From Hyunsoonleella flava (GTDB taxonomy: Bacteria; Bacteroidota; Bacteroidia; Flavobacteriales; Flavobacteriaceae): DNA of 64,000 bases. The DNA lies in the NCBI RefSeq assembly GCF_004310325.1, contig NZ_SIRT01000014.1, positions 53,870 through 117,869 on the forward strand, given 5' to 3'. A model generated the notes under the pieces. That model saw only the letters and a program-made list of their open reading frames with translations. It was not told where the DNA came from and ran no database searches. Shown here in pieces: positions 17,901 through 25,838 of the stretch (position 1 is the first letter of the stretch; each line of letters opens with the position of its first letter). The position numbers and the translations under genes were made by a program.

Positions 17901-18007
17901 TTTGGGCGTTACCACGCCACGAGCGTGGTCGGGCTTTCGGCAGTCGCTCCCTCCTATGTCGGGGAGCTTCAACAAATGCCTCAATCCCTAACGCGGGTGT
18001 GTTTGCC
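17901..18007 (+). repeat. GC-rich dispersed repeat, copy 1
   Basis: Runs from TTTGGGCGTTACC through GGTCGGGCTTTCGG, CTCCCTCCTATGTCGGGGAG and CAATCCCTAACGCGGG to GTGTTTGCC. Ends are inverted (GGGCGTTA against TAACGCGG). Much more GC-rich than its surroundings. Other copies: 21198-21290 (reverse), 50225-50328 and 51693-51796. Confidence 0.8.
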
Positions 18008-18017
18008 ATTTCCTGTT

Positions 18018-18644
18018 CTAGTCCGTAACTAATTTTTTCCTTACTAAGTTACCTAAAAAGTAAAAAATGAATAATAGCACAATCATTATTACCAACAAGA
18101 AAAAGGAATTTACCAATACACTCTGAATACCCAAAGCATTGACGTCCAAGAAAGGATAAGGGTAAAAATCTGAAAAACTGCCCCGAATCAATACAAAGGT
18201 GATATAGATAATAGGATACAGTAACCATTTCAAGAGGATTTTTAGTGCAACAACATCTGTTTTAACAGATAGCCCCCAAAGTATCAAAGCGCCCAGTGGC
18301 ACTACGGTATGATGTATTTCACTTAAAATCATGGTTAATCCTTCAGGATTCCAAATGGGTTTAAGGGCAATATGATAAACAATACCTACAATCAAAATAA
18401 ATGCTGTAAGCGCGGTTAGCGTTTCGGCTTTGGTAAATAGTGAAGGCTTATCTTCTTCTTTTTTTAATAGCTGTTTTGTGCAATATATGGTGACTAATAC
18501 ATTGGTAAGAATTGTAAAATAACTAAAAAACTGAATGGTAGATTCTAATGCAGAAAAATCAAATTCCGTTATTCTTAAATACAAACGGATAATAAGGGTT
18601 AACCAACCAAGTATTGCCAGTATTAAAAGGATTGTTTTTTTCAT
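18018..18644 (-). CDS. Pr6Pr-like integral membrane protein
   Basis: 208 residues with six predicted membrane helices. Features of the FAR-17a/AIG1-like Pr6Pr family: IQFFSYFTILTN in helix 2 region, LSEIHHTVVPLGALILWG with a His pair, and VLIRGSFSDFYPYPFLDV between helices 4 and 5. The family is related to intramembrane threonine hydrolases that act on hydroxy-fatty-acid esters; activity of bacterial members is not established. Stop lies next to the GC-rich repeat. Confidence 0.75.
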   Translation of the reverse strand: MKKTILLILAILGWLTLIIRLYLRITEFDFSALESTIQFFSYFTILTNVLVTIYCTKQLLKKEEDKPSLFTKAETLTALTAFILIVGIVYHIALKPIWNPEGLTMILSEIHHTVVPLGALILWGLSVKTDVVALKILLKWLLYPIIYITFVLIRGSFSDFYPYPFLDVNALGIQSVLVNSFFLLVIMIVLLFIFYFLGNLVRKKLVTD

Positions 18645-18839
18645 GTAGCGACTTAATTATTTGTTTTCCCAATATAGCGAAGTTATGGATTTATATAAAT
18701 AAAGCTAACTTTTGTAGTTTGTATCTACTACATCAGAAAGTTTTAATAAACCTTTGCAGGTGTTATCGAAGTATACCTAATTGCTGATGTTGGTATTTGC
18801 AGGCTTGAGGAATAAATATTATAGATATGATTTTTGAAA

Positions 18840-18985
18840 AGGTTCGTTTAACGGTTTGTGTAAGGATAGTTGCGCGTGCGAGGAACTAACTTACTAAAAA
18901 TGGAACGAACCAGAGGAAAATCCGCAGGATTTTCCGAGTAGGCAAGAACCAAGCAATTATTTTTACACGGTGTTATGGGCTGGAT
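18840..18985. repeat. Left flank of a cassette-like unit
   Basis: Contains TTCGTTTAACG (18843-18853), a perfect hairpin GGAAAATCC-GCA-GGATTTTCC (18915-18935) and GTTATGGGC (18972-18980). The first and last are exact inverted copies of CGTTAAACGAA (19722-19732) and GCCCATAAC (19675-19683) on the other side of the gene. The stretch 18645-18839 before it holds no gene that I can see. Confidence 0.6.
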
Positions 18986-19621
18986 TTAATCTTTTATAAA
19001 TTCTTTCATAGAAATCAAAATTACATAATAAAACCTCTTAACTAAATCCTCTTTTTCAATTCCGCTTGGACACCACAGTGGTTCCTCTTTCTCTTTCTCT
19101 GAATTAGCATATAGGAACATTAATGGTTTTGTATGTTCAATTTTAATAAACCCTAAACTATCAATTTCCTCTTTTGCAGAATAAATAGCACTCATATCGA
19201 AAGTAGACTTTCCAGTCAAACTAAAATCATGCTTTGACCCTATTCCATGTGATTTTATTTTTAGTGATATTAAAGAGTCTTTTTTATGAAAATAAAACCT
19301 ATGGAAATAGATTGAGTCACTATCTTTTTTGGGAACAAGATAGTTAGAAGCTTCAATACCATATTTTTTAAATTTTTCTTTTGTGTCTTTTACGAGACTT
19401 ATTTTGTTAATCATTTGCCCATTTTCGAACTCCTCAATCACTATATCATATATTTGTTGAGAATTTTGTTCTACGGGAAACTTAAATGTATAAAATCCCA
19501 GTTCACTGGTTATTGATTCTAAATCCGTTTTATCATACTCAAAATCATTATTTGTTCCTTGAGAGAAAAGGCAAAAGGGGATTGAGAAGGTTAATAGAAA
19601 TAAGAAGGTTTTTGATTTCAT
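18986..19621 (-). CDS. Orphan secreted protein inside nested inverted repeats
   Basis: 211 residues. A signal peptide (KTFLFLLTFSIPFCLFSQG) predicts export. The mature protein is Lys/Glu/Ser-rich and I recognise no domain. It is a single gene bracketed by two nested inverted repeats with non-coding DNA on both sides, which suggests acquisition as a cassette rather than as part of the core chromosome. Confidence 0.65.
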   Translation of the reverse strand: MKSKTFLFLLTFSIPFCLFSQGTNNDFEYDKTDLESITSELGFYTFKFPVEQNSQQIYDIVIEEFENGQMINKISLVKDTKEKFKKYGIEASNYLVPKKDSDSIYFHRFYFHKKDSLISLKIKSHGIGSKHDFSLTGKSTFDMSAIYSAKEEIDSLGFIKIEHTKPLMFLYANSEKEKEEPLWCPSGIEKEDLVKRFYYVILISMKEFIKD

Positions 19622-19674
19622 GTTTTATTATAAATTAATTTAGTTTAATTGTTGTGAAACGTTCTGTTCATCTT

Positions 19675-19759
19675 GCCCATAACTTCTCTGGATATACGTC
19701 GTTTTAATGACTTATATCCAACGTTAAACGAAGTTCGACAATTTTTCTGACAAAGTCAA
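19675..19759. repeat. Right flank of the cassette-like unit, with stem-loop
   Basis: GCCCATAAC is followed by a stem-loop GGATATA-c-GTC / GAC-t-TATATCC (19690-19719), then CGTTAAACGAAGTTCGACAA and TTTTTCTGACAAAGTCAA. The stem-loop and tail recur at 53616-53693 and the tail alone at 51348-51379. Confidence 0.6.
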
Positions 19760-19856
19760 AAGAACAATGCATTACTTTTTACAAGCATAACACCGAGATT
19801 ATGTAACTTTACAAACACAGGATTAATATTAAAATATCGCAATAAATATAGCATAA

Positions 19857-20363
19857 GTGACAAAAATCCTCCTGCTTTCCGACACCCACAGTTACATAGA
19901 TAACGACATACTAAAATATGTAAAACAAGCTGATGAGGTGTGGCATGCAGGCGATATTGGCGATTTAAAAGTTACCGATGCCATTAAAGCCCTAAAACCT
20001 TTACGAGCAGTTTATGGTAATATTGATAATGCTAAAGTTAGAGTAGAATTTCCAGAACATAATAGGTTTACCTGCGAAGAGGTTGATGTTTGGATGACAC
20101 ATATTGGTGGCTATCCTCCAAAATACAATGCGCGGGTTTCGGAAACCTTAAAGCAAAACCCACCACGATTATTTATTTGCGGACATTCGCATATTTTAAA
20201 GGTAATGCCCGATAAAAAGTTAAACTTAATACACATGAACCCTGGTGCTGCTGGAAAACATGGGTTTCATAAAGTGCGGACCATGCTACGTTTTACAATT
20301 GACGGAAAAAAAATTGATGATTTGGAGGTTATTGAATTTCCGGTAAGACATCCAAAAAATTAA
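19857..20363 (+). CDS. YfcE/MJ0936-type metallophosphoesterase
   Basis: 168 residues from a GTG start. Calcineurin-like dimetal motifs in order: LLSDTH, HAGDIGD, VYGNIDN, THIGGYPP and ICGHSH. Compact size and motif spacing match YfcE-type phosphodiesterases, cytoplasmic enzymes of unsettled physiological substrate. A repeat begins right at its stop. Confidence 0.9.
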   Translation: MTKILLLSDTHSYIDNDILKYVKQADEVWHAGDIGDLKVTDAIKALKPLRAVYGNIDNAKVRVEFPEHNRFTCEEVDVWMTHIGGYPPKYNARVSETLKQNPPRLFICGHSHILKVMPDKKLNLIHMNPGAAGKHGFHKVRTMLRFTIDGKKIDDLEVIEFPVRHPKN

Positions 20364-20407
20364 GAGCCCCTCCTAAATCCAACCCAAAAAGGGAGGACTT
20401 GCTTACT
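20364..20407. repeat. Pyrimidine/purine inverted repeat downstream of the phosphoesterase gene
   Basis: Reads AGCCCCTCCTAAATCC ... GGGAGGACTTGCTTACT, an imperfect palindrome directly after the stop. A relative lies at 21016-21062 just after the FKBP gene. Related in style to the repeats around the DUF559 gene (CCCTCC/GGAGGG). The rest of the gap to 20540 includes further pyrimidine-rich and GAGAGAATTAAGGGAG segments. Confidence 0.55.
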
Positions 20408-20540
20408 GTTGTGGCATGTTTTTACCAAAAAACTATGCTTTTAAAAATTTTTATAAAGCTGAATGTCTCCTTCTCTTTAGGAAGGTTGAGATGTGCTTTA
20501 CTTTGAGAGAATTAAGGGAGACTTTTCTCTTAATTAGTTG

Positions 20541-20548
20541 TAAATTTG
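20541..20548 (+). promoter_or_regulatory. Bacteroidota -7 box for the FKBP gene
   Basis: TAAATTTG, a perfect TAnnTTTG match, 34 bp upstream of the ATG. Confidence 0.5.
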
Positions 20549-20582
20549 CAAACTTATTTAAAAACAGAAAATAGTATTAGAT

Positions 20583-21011
20583 ATGAGTGCAGTAAAAGAG
20601 AATGATACAGTAAGAGTACATTACACAGGAAAACTAAGCAACGGACAGGTTTTTGATAGCTCGCTAGAAAGAGAGCCACTAGAGGTTACTTTAGGACAAG
20701 GAATGCTTATTCCTGGTTTTGAGAAAGGTATGATTGCTATGAAAGTAAACGAGAAGAAAACGATTAACATTCCAGTTGCTGAGGCTTATGGTGAGGTACA
20801 AAAGGAATTATTTTACGATGTAAAAAAGGAACAACTTCCTCCAGAAATGACACCTGAGGTTGGCATGGGATTAGCGTCTAGAGGTGAAGATGGTAGAGAG
20901 ATACAGTTTAGAGTTGCTGAAGTTTTAGAAGATCATATAGTTGTTGATGCTAACCATCCGTTAGCGGGACAGGATTTAATTTTTGATTTAGAGCTTGTTG
21001 AGATAAAATAA
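20583..21011 (+). CDS. FKBP-type peptidyl-prolyl isomerase, SlyD-like
   Basis: 142 residues. FKBP core strands VRVHYTGKLSNGQVFDSS and LIPGFEKGM are interrupted by an insert-in-flap chaperone domain (about 70-120), then the conserved VDANHPLAGQDLIFDLELVEI end. This is the SlyD layout, but without the His-rich metal-binding tail of E. coli SlyD. Probable cytoplasmic proline isomerase and folding helper. Single-gene unit with its own promoter and terminator. Confidence 0.95.
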   Translation: MSAVKENDTVRVHYTGKLSNGQVFDSSLEREPLEVTLGQGMLIPGFEKGMIAMKVNEKKTINIPVAEAYGEVQKELFYDVKKEQLPPEMTPEVGMGLASRGEDGREIQFRVAEVLEDHIVVDANHPLAGQDLIFDLELVEIK

Positions 21012-21015
21012 AAAG

Positions 21016-21062
21016 AGAAGCCCATCCTAAATCCTCCCCAGTTGGAGAGGACTTGCTTACTC
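21016..21062. repeat. Pyrimidine/purine inverted repeat downstream of the FKBP gene
   Basis: AGAAGCCCATCCTAAATCC ... GAGAGGACTTGCTTACT; second copy of the element at 20364-20407, again starting a few bases after a stop codon. Confidence 0.55.
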
Positions 21063-21093
21063 CTATACAAAGGGATTACGAAGATAAAAAACG

Positions 21094-21121
21094 GCCTGAA
21101 ACATATTTTCAGGCTTTTTTG
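21094..21121 (+). terminator. Rho-independent terminator after the FKBP gene
   Basis: Stem GCCTGAAA / TTTCAGGC with a 5-nt loop followed by a T-run. Located 83 bp downstream of the FKBP stop, beyond the repeat. Confidence 0.85.
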
Positions 21122-21197
21122 TGTTCTTAGTTTTATTGATTACTTGCCTAAGCAAACATGGAACACCTTGATAAAAGCTAAACCTTGCCGGATAGGT

Positions 21198-21290
21198 GCG
21201 TTAGGGATTGAGGGATTTGTTGAAGCTCCCCGACGCAGGAGGGAGCGACTCCCGAAAGCCCGACCCGACCCAAGGAGGGTAACGCCCAAA
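21198..21290 (-). repeat. GC-rich dispersed repeat, copy 2 (reverse orientation)
   Basis: Reverse complement reads TTTGGGCGTTACCCTCC ... GGTCGGGCTTTCGGGAG ... CAATCCCTAACGC, closely matching 17901-18007. The segments 21122-21197 and 21291-21432 around it hold no gene. Confidence 0.8.
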
Positions 21291-21432
21291 TAAAATATTT
21301 AATAAAGAGTTTTGAGTGTTTCCCTCCTTCGGAGGGATTTTGGTCGGCCACATACCCATCTCTTCAGCGGGATTAGTTCAACTATCTATTTTGAATGCGT
21401 TGCTTTGCAACTTTTAAAAATAGGATTTCACT

Positions 21433-21463
21433 AAAAAAAGCCCAAGATCTTCACCTTGGGCTT
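21433..21463 (-). terminator. Terminator of the DUF4293 gene
   Basis: Stem AAGCCCAAG / CTTGGGCTT with an 8-nt loop; on the reverse strand it is followed by a 7-T run. It lies 29 bp past the DUF4293 stop. Confidence 0.85.
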
Positions 21464-21491
21464 ACGCACTAATACTACTAAGATGTTAGGT

Positions 21492-21902
21492 TTAACGCAA
21501 TCGATCTACAGATTTTACAAGATCTTCATCCTTTTTAATGGCTTTATTGGCCAAGGCCAAAAACACGATAGAAATAATAGGAAGAAACATCCCAATACCT
21601 TTCTCTGAAACCTCAGTTTCTCCAGATAAATTTAGAGATAGATACACGAAAAATCCTAGTAAAAAAAAGTTTAATATTATGTTAAGGCGCCCCAATACAA
21701 ATTGAAGCTTCCTGTTTTTAAATAAAAAAATAGTGATTAATGACAACGCTCCCGATGCTAAAAATGCCGCGAAAAACGGTAACTTATCTTTTGCGAAAAC
21801 AGTGGTGCCCTCATTCGTTATCCATAAATGGAACACGAATATGAGCCCTAGCGCACTGGCCGCTGCCAATAGTAAATATACCGTTTGAATACGTTGTAAC
21901 AT
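21492..21902 (-). CDS. DUF4293 membrane protein
   Basis: 136 residues with four predicted membrane helices. MLQRIQTVYLLLAAA at the N-terminus is characteristic of DUF4293, a Bacteroidota family commonly found divergent from rho, as here. Function unknown. It has its own -7 box and terminator. Confidence 0.88.
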   Translation of the reverse strand: MLQRIQTVYLLLAAASALGLIFVFHLWITNEGTTVFAKDKLPFFAAFLASGALSLITIFLFKNRKLQFVLGRLNIILNFFLLGFFVYLSLNLSGETEVSEKGIGMFLPIISIVFLALANKAIKKDEDLVKSVDRLR

Positions 21903-21924
21903 GTTACTTTTATAATCTGGAAGG

Positions 21925-21932
21925 CAAAAATA
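21925..21932 (-). promoter_or_regulatory. Bacteroidota -7 box for the DUF4293 gene
   Basis: TATTTTTG on the reverse strand, 22 bp upstream of the ATG. Confidence 0.5.
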
Positions 21933-22102
21933 GTAGTTTCTTTATTAATTTGACAGCTTAAATTAAAATAAAGTTGTATTATTGCAGTAATAATTCTCAA
22001 CAATCGCCAATTCAGGTTGTTAATTCTTCAGAATAAAAAATCTATTTTTTTTCAGAAAACTCAAATTTTATATTCAATATAATAGCATACAACTAAACAT
22101 TC

Positions 22103-23698
22103 ATGTTTGAAATTTCACAATTAAAAGAAAAGAAACTTACTGATTTACAAGATATTGCAAAGCAATTAAGTATTCCAAAATTCCGCTCGATGAAGAAATT
22201 GGATTTGGTGTATCAAATATTAGATAAGCAAGCAGCAGATCCTAAAGTAGTAAAAGAAGCGGTACCTACCCCAGACGCAAAAACGGAACAACCTGCTAGA
22301 AAACCTAGACAGCGCGTACAAAAAGAGCATAAAAATGATTCTAGCCCGAAGGACAGTAAAGCGTCTGATAATGGACAGGAAAAATCTGCTGATAAAGACT
22401 CGTCTAACGACAGCCAAAAGCAAAATAACAACCAACAGAACAGAGGGCAACGCGATAACAAGCAGCGTAACCAGAACCAAAGACGCGACAATAACCACCA
22501 GCATAAAAACCAGAACCATAAGAATAAAGGCAACAATGGCAATAAGGATAATAGAAACCGTTACCGAGAGCCTGATTATGAATTTGATGCCATTATTGAA
22601 AGTGAAGGTGTTTTGGACATCATGCAGGATGGTTACGGGTTTTTAAGGTCTTCGGACTACAATTATTTATCGTCTCCTGATGATATTTATGTATCACAAT
22701 CGCAAATTAGATTGTTTGGTCTTAAAAAAGGCGACACAGTTTTAGGACATGTGCGCCCACCGAAAGAAGGTGAAAAGTATTTTCCTTTAATTAAGGTGAG
22801 TAAAATTAACGGTCAGGATCCTAATGTGGTGAGAGATCGTGTTGCTTTTGAGCATTTAACACCGTTATTCCCTGAAGAAAAATTTAATTTGGCAGAACGC
22901 CAAAGCACCATTTCTACTAGAATTATGGACTTGTTTGCTCCTATTGGTAAAGGGCAGCGTGGTATGATTGTATCACAACCTAAAACTGGTAAAACCATGT
23001 TGCTTAAGGATGTAGCCAATGCTATTGCAGCGAATCATCCGGAAGTATATCAAATGATTTTATTGATTGATGAGCGTCCTGAAGAGGTAACTGACATGCA
23101 ACGTAATGTGCGTGGAGAAGTTATTGCTTCTACTTTTGATAAGGAAGCCCATGAACACGTAAAGATTGCCGATATTGTTTTAGAAAAAGCAAAACGATTG
23201 GTTGAATGCGGACACGATGTAGTGATTCTTTTAGATTCTATTACACGTTTAGCACGTGCTTATAACACCGTGCAACCTGCATCTGGTAAAATATTATCGG
23301 GTGGTGTTGATGCTAATGCATTACACCGACCAAAACGTTTCTTTGGTGCCGCACGTAACATTGAAAACGGTGGTTCTTTAACCATTATAGCTACTGCACT
23401 TACTGAAACTGGATCTAAAATGGACGAGGTGATTTTTGAAGAATTTAAGGGAACTGGTAATATGGAGCTTCAGTTGGATAGAAAAATATCTAACCGTAGA
23501 ATTTTCCCTGCTATCGATCTTACGTCTTCAAGTACGCGTCGTGATGATAAGTTATTAGACGAAAATACAGTACAACGTATGTGGGTGATGCGTAAGTATT
23601 TAGCAGATATGAATCCTGTGGAAGCTATGGAGTTTATTAACGAGCGCTTTAAACAGACTAGAAATAATGAAGAATTTTTAATTTCCATGAATGGATAA
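22103..23698 (+). CDS. rho: Transcription termination factor Rho with long disordered insertion
   Basis: 531 residues, about 110 longer than E. coli Rho. The Rho_N helix (1-45, [13 protein letters not shown]) is followed by a highly charged Asn/Gln/Lys/Asp/Arg-rich low-complexity region (about 50-155), then the RNA-binding OB domain ([15 protein letters not shown]) and the RecA-like motor: Walker [11 protein letters not shown], Walker [18 protein letters not shown]-loop [15 protein letters not shown]. It is the hexameric RNA helicase that terminates transcription. Insertions of this kind are common in Bacteroidota Rho. A terminator follows. Confidence 0.97.
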   Translation: MFEISQLKEKKLTDLQDIAKQLSIPKFRSMKKLDLVYQILDKQAADPKVVKEAVPTPDAKTEQPARKPRQRVQKEHKNDSSPKDSKASDNGQEKSADKDSSNDSQKQNNNQQNRGQRDNKQRNQNQRRDNNHQHKNQNHKNKGNNGNKDNRNRYREPDYEFDAIIESEGVLDIMQDGYGFLRSSDYNYLSSPDDIYVSQSQIRLFGLKKGDTVLGHVRPPKEGEKYFPLIKVSKINGQDPNVVRDRVAFEHLTPLFPEEKFNLAERQSTISTRIMDLFAPIGKGQRGMIVSQPKTGKTMLLKDVANAIAANHPEVYQMILLIDERPEEVTDMQRNVRGEVIASTFDKEAHEHVKIADIVLEKAKRLVECGHDVVILLDSITRLARAYNTVQPASGKILSGGVDANALHRPKRFFGAARNIENGGSLTIIATALTETGSKMDEVIFEEFKGTGNMELQLDRKISNRRIFPAIDLTSSSTRRDDKLLDENTVQRMWVMRKYLADMNPVEAMEFINERFKQTRNNEEFLISMNG

Positions 23699-23729
23699 TT
23701 AAGAAGTTGACTAACTCAAATTAACTATG

Positions 23730-23759
23730 GCCCTAGCATATTTTGTTAGGGCTTTTTTT
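23730..23759 (+). terminator. Rho-independent terminator after rho
   Basis: Stem GCCCTAGC / GTTAGGGC (one G-T pair) followed by a 7-T run, 31 bp after the rho stop. Confidence 0.85.
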
Positions 23760-23795
23760 GTGTTGAAAACTTAAGATTGGAGTGGTTTAAATAGT

Positions 23796-24956
23796 TTATT
23801 TTAAACTTCGTAAAATAAAATCTACTTTCTTATCCGTGTTTTTATTTTCGGCATAGGAATCTGTGATGTGTTTTGAAGGTACTGCAAATCCTTTTTTAAT
23901 TAACGATTGAATTTCATCAACATAATCTAAAGACACTTTTCCTGTTAAAAGCAAATTCAAATCTTTCCCAGAATGGTAATAATCATAAATCTTTTTAAGA
24001 CCAGAGAGGTATAAATAGTCCTTTGTGAAGCCACCTCCACGATGCGCCCTAAGTGTTATGTAAAATGCACTTTCTCTATCTAAATCATAATTGTTATGCA
24101 ACAATCTAAAGGTTCTTGAAAATGGATAGCCTTTTGCTAAACTATCCACGGCTATCACCCGATATGCTAGTTCTTTAAGACGTGTTACCGTTAAATTATT
24201 GCTCATATATTCTGAAAACACCGCTAAGCCTTCTTGAGTTTCTTCATTATCAGGAAAACCATGAGAAAATATTTTTAATGGGTGCAACAACCCATTCATG
24301 GTAGTAACCATGTGTACTCCAATTTCATGGTTGGTTAATACCGCAAGTTCATTTTCTGAATAGGTGTGATTCGTATTTAACACCAAGGTTTTAATGTTAT
24401 TTAAAACCATGGCAATTGCAGAAATCTTATCAGAAAATTCTATGTTGTAACTAAAGTCGTATTTTTTTGAAAACTCCTTAAAAAAGATTTCAGAATCCTT
24501 TGCTGAATATTTTGGTTGAAAACGCTCAAGGTCTTTATTTTCATCTTCAAAATGAAGAATAAATTTAGCATTTTCAACATCATTTTCTGTTGGTGTCCCA
24601 AAACAATGTAAACTATTAAAATAAAAATGTTTACCATTCCCGATATTTTCAATGCATTGAATGAGTCCAGAGTAGGCATAAATAATATCCTCGTAAAGAT
24701 TACGAATATCAATGTCTTCAATTTGCTCTAAGGGTTGTGTAAACAGCTCTCTATGAAGTTTGAATTTATCAAAATTGATATTAGGATACTTAAACACCGG
24801 ATCGGTTAGGTACTTCGATGCAAAAAAGCGTTCTTTTTCTTCTTCTATATTTATAGGGTTGACGTAGCTCAATAATTCGATTTGCTTCACCAACTCATCA
24901 ATGCGCTTATCAATCTCCAACAATGCTTTTGTGCTTGTGCTATTATCCACCATCAT
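23796..24956 (-). CDS. DUF1704 / QEGLA-motif metallo-carboxypeptidase-like protein
   Basis: 386 residues. The C-terminal half carries the family's metal site HEIGVH and the downstream ETQEGLAVFSE motif, followed by YRVIAVDSLAKGYPFSRTFR. This is the DUF1704 family, previously named for flavohemoglobin expression modulation, whose eukaryotic relatives (MATCAP) are tyrosine carboxypeptidases. It is the last gene of a run with FGase, rhodanese and ATP-grasp ligase; I infer that it trims or hydrolyses a peptide-like product or substrate. Confidence 0.88.
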   Translation of the reverse strand: MMVDNSTSTKALLEIDKRIDELVKQIELLSYVNPINIEEEKERFFASKYLTDPVFKYPNINFDKFKLHRELFTQPLEQIEDIDIRNLYEDIIYAYSGLIQCIENIGNGKHFYFNSLHCFGTPTENDVENAKFILHFEDENKDLERFQPKYSAKDSEIFFKEFSKKYDFSYNIEFSDKISAIAMVLNNIKTLVLNTNHTYSENELAVLTNHEIGVHMVTTMNGLLHPLKIFSHGFPDNEETQEGLAVFSEYMSNNLTVTRLKELAYRVIAVDSLAKGYPFSRTFRLLHNNYDLDRESAFYITLRAHRGGGFTKDYLYLSGLKKIYDYYHSGKDLNLLLTGKVSLDYVDEIQSLIKKGFAVPSKHITDSYAENKNTDKKVDFILRSLK

Positions 24957-25007
24957 ATTTAGCCCAATTATATTTTTATATTCTGAATCAAGTCCAGAAT
25001 GATAAGT

Positions 25008-25838
25008 TTAATTTTTGAATGTTTCATAAACATATTCAGCATGCCTAGGAATTCGAGTTTTCAATTCCTCTTCTACAGTTTCAACCACTTCAGGGAAAAT
25101 AACTTGCTCATATTCATCGCAATAGACCTTTGCTATTTCGGTTGCCAAAACTAAGGTATTTTTAAAGTTTTTAGTAATATATTTTAAGAAATATCCATTG
25201 CCTTGAAATGTATCATTTATTAAAGACGTAGATTTTATGTCATTCGGAAATTTAATTTCAGAAAGACTCTGTCTCCAATCTTCTATGACGTCTCCAAAAC
25301 GCGCATTATCAATATTACTTGTACCCAAATTCCAAGTGGGTACTGCCCTATCCCAACGTTTCCAGTTATAGCTGTGCATGTCATAAACCGTACAAAATCC
25401 AAATTTTTTCTCTAGAGTTTCAATTAAAGCATGCACTACCTTGTAAAAATTTACATGCTTATTCAAACTTTTGGTTTTCATATCTTCTGAAAGTGGTTGA
25501 TGCCACAATTGCTTACCCCAAGCAGTTTCAAAAACGGCATCTTCGGGCGCACGGTTTAAATCATATTCAAAGCGTGAATCACAACCCGCAATCAGTATAG
25601 GGTGTGATTGTACCATATTTTTGGTTTCAGGGTCTTCCTCGTACCAGCGCTCATATTCGGTATGGATACAATTCTCCCAAAGTTCTTTTCTAAATTGATG
25701 TCCGTCATGAATCGCCGCACACGCATAAGGCACGTATTTATCAATTTTTATAGTAAACGAATAGTCGGACGCTACGGCTTCAAAGATTTCCTCAGATTGT
25801 ATTTTTGAAATTATTTGTGTTACGGTTAACCTATCCAT
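25008..25838 (-). CDS. N-formylglutamate amidohydrolase family protein
   Basis: 276 residues. Shows FGase family landmarks: HDGHQFR near the N-terminus, the acidic ILIAGCDSRFEYDLNRAPEDAVFE segment split around DSRFEYDLNR, and VYDMHSYN. Family members hydrolyse formyl- or acyl-glutamate amide bonds and are related to zinc aminohydrolases. The start overlaps the rhodanese stop by 8 bp. No histidine-degradation genes are nearby, so a role in Hut catabolism is unlikely here. Confidence 0.88.
   Translation of the reverse strand: MDRLTVTQIISKIQSEEIFEAVASDYSFTIKIDKYVPYACAAIHDGHQFRKELWENCIHTEYERWYEEDPETKNMVQSHPILIAGCDSRFEYDLNRAPEDAVFETAWGKQLWHQPLSEDMKTKSLNKHVNFYKVVHALIETLEKKFGFCTVYDMHSYNWKRWDRAVPTWNLGTSNIDNARFGDVIEDWRQSLSEIKFPNDIKSTSLINDTFQGNGYFLKYITKNFKNTLVLATEIAKVYCDEYEQVIFPEVVETVEEELKTRIPRHAEYVYETFKN

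Noticed and set aside
18986..19621. The cassette-like unit as an insertion sequence
   Set aside because: The enclosed gene encodes an exported protein with no transposase motif, and I see no target-site duplication.
17901..21290. GC-rich repeats as integron attC sites
   Set aside because: The terminal GCGTTA/TAACGC pair is in the opposite order to attC core sites (AAC...GTT) and no integrase is seen; kept only as a repeat family.
22213..22542. Long reverse-strand frames rich in Leu/Phe/Cys opposite rho
   Set aside because: They are the antisense of the repetitive Asn/Gln/Lys codons in the Rho insertion.
23796..25838. Histidine utilisation (hut) operon
   Set aside because: Only the N-formylglutamate amidohydrolase family fits; no hutH, hutU or hutI homologue is in the window.
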